From: Parabacteroides sp. PM6-13
GTDB taxonomy: Bacteria > Bacteroidota > Bacteroidia > Bacteroidales > Tannerellaceae
DNA: 64,000 nucleotides
NCBI RefSeq assembly: GCF_029892605.1
Contig: NZ_JARXWF010000002.1
Span: 124,001 to 188,000 of the forward strand
Direction: 5' to 3'
Positions 61,158 to 64,000 of the stretch are shown here, in pieces (the stretch's first letter is position 1; every line of letters starts with the position of its first letter). Both the position numbers and the translations under genes were made by a program. The notes beneath the pieces are model-generated. The model was given only the letters and a program-made list of their open reading frames with translations, made no database searches and was not told the DNA's origin.

Positions 61158-62246
61158 CTATTTCGCCTTAAACAGCCAGCGCGTTCCAACCAACAGGGAA
61201 TGCGCCTGTTTAGTCGGCAACACAGAAGCCAACGCCTCGTCAAAATCCGTAGAGGAATAGGCATACATGGCGTGGAAACGCAAATCCTTTACATATTTAT
61301 TCGTAAACGGATAGAACTCCACCACAGCCTGTACGCCCCAGCTTTCATAAGCATCCGCATCGGACTCTTTGTCGTGGCGTTGGTTCCATGTTCCTTTCAG
61401 GAAGGGTTTCCATTTACCGAAGTCATATTTCAGGTTGAGCGAAGCCGATTGATCAGCCACATAGCGCACGCCCAGGTCCGGGTTGTTCACTTCTGCTCCA
61501 TAATCCATATTACGGTTCCCACGATAATAGTCAAGCTCAGCCGTAAACTTATCCACATTCAGCTGCGTACCAAGCGTCAGCCAATGATAGAACTTACTCT
61601 TCTCATGCTGGAAAGCACTGTATCCCCAGCGCGTTTTCAAAGCACCTTGGAAGAGATTCCCTTCCCACAGCGTGCTGATGGCCAGCGATTTGTTTTTGTA
61701 TGCTTCGGAAGCAAACTGAGGCGCATCCGAGTTGGCGAACTGTAGGTGGATGGCTTGATTCGCGAATTTATAGGCCACGTCCAGTCCCAATTTATACCCG
61801 TCGAAGTCGTTGTAGATCATAGTCGGAACATAGATATCCGCGGGGTTGTAGTCGTATTCGAATGTCCCCAACTGCACCGATTGCTTCCCAACGGTGAATG
61901 TCCAGCGGCTTCCCGCGTCGAAAGCCAGCCAGGCGTGGTCGGTCGCTCCCGAATAGCCTTCGCGTAGCGGCGTTTGCGGTTTGTTCAACCGATGGCGCAC
62001 CCGGTAGCGGATGCCCGGGACAATCTCGCCGGCCACCCAGATCTTCAGGGTTTGCCCATGGAAAAAGGCATTCTCCAAATCACTTTTATTAAAATCCATT
62101 TGGTAATCCACGCGGGTATCTACCATGATATTCAGCATCTTGTCGTCCCAGATCAAGCGCTCTAAGACTGTTTCGCTATCCCGATGTTGGGCATAACTTC
62201 CTAAGCTGAGCATCAATGTGCCCAGCAAAAAATATAATTTTTTCAT
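61158..62246 (-). CDS. Outer-membrane porin (OprP-like beta-barrel)
   Basis: 362 residues with a signal peptide (YFLLGTLMLSLGSYAQ) and alternating beta-barrel strands ending in the C-terminal aromatic pattern SLLVGTRWLFKAK. Strand motifs AWLAFDAGSRWTFTVGKQSV and NLKYDFGKWKPFLKGTWNQR resemble phosphate-selective-type porins of Bacteroidales. It is the last gene of the asparagine operon, 18 bp after the asparaginase gene, so it may admit asparagine or aspartate to the periplasm. Substrate is inferred from context. Confidence 0.75.
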   Translation of the reverse strand: MKKLYFLLGTLMLSLGSYAQHRDSETVLERLIWDDKMLNIMVDTRVDYQMDFNKSDLENAFFHGQTLKIWVAGEIVPGIRYRVRHRLNKPQTPLREGYSGATDHAWLAFDAGSRWTFTVGKQSVQLGTFEYDYNPADIYVPTMIYNDFDGYKLGLDVAYKFANQAIHLQFANSDAPQFASEAYKNKSLAISTLWEGNLFQGALKTRWGYSAFQHEKSKFYHWLTLGTQLNVDKFTAELDYYRGNRNMDYGAEVNNPDLGVRYVADQSASLNLKYDFGKWKPFLKGTWNQRHDKESDADAYESWGVQAVVEFYPFTNKYVKDLRFHAMYAYSSTDFDEALASVLPTKQAHSLLVGTRWLFKAK

Positions 62247-62264
62247 GTTGTTTTGTTTTGAGGA

Positions 62265-63335
62265 TTAATATTCCGAGAACATACGTTGTATCTCCTGGTA
62301 GTCGTTCGTTTTGGTCAAGGCAAGCATCAATAGTACGCGTGCCCGGTAGGGGTTGATAAACCAGGAGGCGGCAAAGCCGTTGGCATCGTCGTCAACCTCA
62401 TCCCACTGTGCTGTCGGCCCCGTCATAATGCGCGAAGACCTTACCACGGCTACCCCTTTCTCTTTGACGGCTTTCGCCAGAGCGGTCATGATCTCGGTGG
62501 TCATATTGCCATTACCCACGCCTGCTACAACAATGCCTTTCGCTCCGGCATAGACGGCTGCGTCAACAAACAATTTGCTTGCATTGGAATAACTCAGGAT
62601 AATCTCCACTCTCGGCAGGGAGGTCAGGTTGGTTACGTCGAATTCCGAATGGCTGGTATGACGTTTCACCGACTGACGGCTGTAGATGGGCTTACCATTA
62701 TAGACAATGCCTAAAGGACCGTAGTTCGGGTTCTGGAACGTTTCCACATAGAGGGTGTTGGTCTTACTCAGGTCGTCAGCGCCCAGGATCTTATCGTCCA
62801 TCACCACCATTACGCCGCGATCTCTGGATTGCGGGTCGATTGCACAGGCCACTGCCGTATAAATATTGCGCGGACCATCGGCACCGATCGCTGTCGAAGG
62901 ACGCATCGAACCTACCAGAATCACCGGTTTCGGGCTGTTAATGGTCAGGTTGAGGAAATAGGCTGTCTCTTCCTGTGTGTCGGTTCCGTGGGTAATCACG
63001 ATCGCATCCACATCGTCGCGCTTCAATAGTTCGTTCGCCCGTTTGGCTAATGTCAGCCATACCTGGTCGTTCATGTCCTGGCTACCGATATTGGCCACCT
63101 GCTCTGCTTTTATGGTTGCGATATCACTCAAGCCGGGAACGGCGCCGAGTAGTTGGTCGACCGTAATCACACCTGCTTTATATCCTGCCGTTACACTCGA
63201 CTCTCCCTGTCCGGCGATGGTGCCGCCTGTGGCCAGGATGTAAACGGTCGGTTTCTCTGCCGCATAGGCTGAAAAACTCATAATCAGCGCCAGCATACAT
63301 AAGATGGCTGCGTTTTTTATGTTTATTGTTTTCAT
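62265..63335 (-). CDS. ansB: Periplasmic L-asparaginase, type II
   Basis: Hydrolyses asparagine to aspartate and ammonia. 356 residues with a signal peptide (AAILCMLALIMSFSAYA). Catalytic residues seen: nucleophile threonine in LATGGTIAG near 33-41, and the HGTDT(Q)E motif near 110-117 carrying the second threonine, aspartate and a downstream lysine in LVGSMRP region. The start at 63335 gives a short lysine N-region; a longer in-frame start at 63374 adds 13 unlikely residues. Follows the aspartate decarboxylase gene by 86 bp. Confidence 0.95.
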   Translation of the reverse strand: MKTINIKNAAILCMLALIMSFSAYAAEKPTVYILATGGTIAGQGESSVTAGYKAGVITVDQLLGAVPGLSDIATIKAEQVANIGSQDMNDQVWLTLAKRANELLKRDDVDAIVITHGTDTQEETAYFLNLTINSPKPVILVGSMRPSTAIGADGPRNIYTAVACAIDPQSRDRGVMVVMDDKILGADDLSKTNTLYVETFQNPNYGPLGIVYNGKPIYSRQSVKRHTSHSEFDVTNLTSLPRVEIILSYSNASKLFVDAAVYAGAKGIVVAGVGNGNMTTEIMTALAKAVKEKGVAVVRSSRIMTGPTAQWDEVDDDANGFAASWFINPYRARVLLMLALTKTNDYQEIQRMFSEY

Positions 63336-63372
63336 AATCTTTTTATTTTGGGTGTTAATATACTGTTTTTTC

Positions 63373-63408
63373 AAGGACTCTAAAGTCTTTAAGCTCTTTA
63401 AAGTCCTT
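63373..63408. other. Stem-loop between aspartate decarboxylase and asparaginase genes
   Basis: AAGGACT pairs with AGTCCTT, with inner CTAAAG/CTTTA pairing. There is no T run, so it may be a processing or attenuation site rather than a terminator. Confidence 0.45.
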
Positions 63409-63421
63409 ATTATTTAATTAT

Positions 63422-64000
63422 TTAGAGCGTACTCTTCCAGGCATCCACATAGTCTTGCATGGTCTCTGCCAGCTCTTTCCCGATCACACTGTAATCTTCA
63501 TCGTTCAGGTTGGCTAAGGAGACCCGTACCGACCATTCCGGACCGGCGAATCCGCCACCATTCAACAACACGATCGACGACTTTTCAGCCAAACGGAATA
63601 CGATATCTACCGGTTCGAAGTTTTTCTGCAGGAAAGCGACAAAGTCTTTTCCATAGTTCTTCATGGCCCACTCTTCGATATCGATCTCACTATAATATCC
63701 GGCGCGGTTCGGGTCGGGCTTCACCTCGATGTTCAAGCCTTCCCACAACAGGTCGTATCGGTGATGCACCAATTTGTTACAGTCTGTTTTATAGTTGTTC
63801 TCTTTGTCGAGCAACGCAAAGGCGGCAAAAAGCAACATCTGCATTTGTTGCGGCAAGGAGAGACCGGCGGTATGGTTCAGGGCTACCTGTCGGCTGTCGG
63901 CCACCAGGCGGTCGATGAATTTCAACTTTTCGGGATAGAGCGTCAGGCTTTCGTACAGTTTCGCCAGATGCTTTTTCTCTTTTTCCGGAATAGCCGAGAG
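63422..64000 (-). CDS. Aspartate 4-decarboxylase (partial, N-terminus outside window)
   Basis: The last 192 residues of a PLP enzyme of the bifunctional aspartate aminotransferase/aspartate 4-decarboxylase type, which turns aspartate into alanine and CO2. Seen: LNHTAGLSLPQQMQMLLFAA, YYSEIDIEEWAMKNYG, and near the end LLNGGGFAGPEWSVRVSLAN with the arginine that binds the substrate carboxylate. The PLP lysine lies upstream of the window. The full protein is usually about 530-560 residues. First visible gene of the operon with asparaginase and porin; an aspartate:alanine exchanger (AspT) could lie beyond the edge. Confidence 0.85.
   Translation of the reverse strand, partial: LSAIPEKEKKHLAKLYESLTLYPEKLKFIDRLVADSRQVALNHTAGLSLPQQMQMLLFAAFALLDKENNYKTDCNKLVHHRYDLLWEGLNIEVKPDPNRAGYYSEIDIEEWAMKNYGKDFVAFLQKNFEPVDIVFRLAEKSSIVLLNGGGFAGPEWSVRVSLANLNDEDYSVIGKELAETMQDYVDAWKSTL

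Overview
This window is chromosomal DNA from a member of the Bacteroidales, most probably a Parabacteroides or a close relative. The evidence is: promoters of the Bacteroidetes type (a -7 box TAnnTTTG, sometimes with TTG or TTTG about 19-20 bp upstream) before most transcription units; a hybrid two-component regulator (HTCS); NigD-like and FimA-type lipoproteins; glycine-lipid acyltransferases; a DUF4492-cydA-cydB operon; a carboxynorspermidine dehydrogenase; and a tRNA gene without an encoded CCA. I see no rRNA, prophage, transposase or CRISPR array. The genus is inferred.

Layout. 0-2.9 kb (minus): two acyltransferases that look like the glycine-lipid synthases GlsA and GlsB, then a cardiolipin synthase cut by the left edge. 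3.0-12.6 kb: a divergent cluster that looks like a lipid or acyl-conjugate assembly and export system. Its plus arm is a GT2-DUF2062 glycosyltransferase and a 1282-residue fusion of RND exporter, PlsC acyltransferase and methyltransferase. Its minus arm is a C45/NTN amidohydrolase-acyltransferase, a PaaK-like adenylating ligase and a secreted protein of unknown function. A metallo-beta-lactamase-fold hydrolase and a lipoprotein aldose 1-epimerase follow. 13.8-15.2 kb: thyA-folA. 15.2-18.7 kb: a LytTR regulator and LytS-type kinase with an unusual periplasmic part. 18.8-21.5 kb: an NhaC antiporter and a dicarboxylate/amino-acid symporter. 21.5-24.9 kb: a MITE-like element, an orphan fimbrillin, dprA, a candidate small RNA and a cupin.

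25-34 kb: a PfkB kinase with a carboxy-terminal protease, tRNA-Asn, a NigD-like lipoprotein, an ECF sigma operon, and a Gfo/Idh oxidoreductase with a DUF1080 hydrolase (a 3-keto-sugar type pair). 34-37.8 kb: cytochrome bd oxidase and a ParE-like toxin module. 38-46.5 kb: folK, then on the minus strand a carboxynorspermidine dehydrogenase, recA and a tightly overlapped five-gene surface-glycan cluster (FemAB-like, deacetylase, wecB, two glycosyltransferases).

46.6-61.1 kb: a glycan-utilisation region without susC or susD. It has two tandem CE1-type esterases, a secreted unknown protein, three GH43 enzymes, a GH97 enzyme and an HTCS regulator, which suggests arabinoxylan or arabinan side-chain processing. 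61.1-64 kb: an asparagine catabolic operon (aspartate 4-decarboxylase, periplasmic asparaginase, porin) that runs off the right edge.

The most interesting points beyond ordinary genes are: the export/assembly cluster with its triple fusion; two candidate small RNAs, each with a Bacteroidetes -7 box and an intrinsic terminator (24.4 and 57.5 kb); a 65-bp element that lies in the same orientation upstream of two unrelated genes; two related MITE-like elements, each followed by a heptanucleotide array; a heptamer array that has captured the cydA stop codon; and a palindromic repeat with a 22-bp period at two distant sites.
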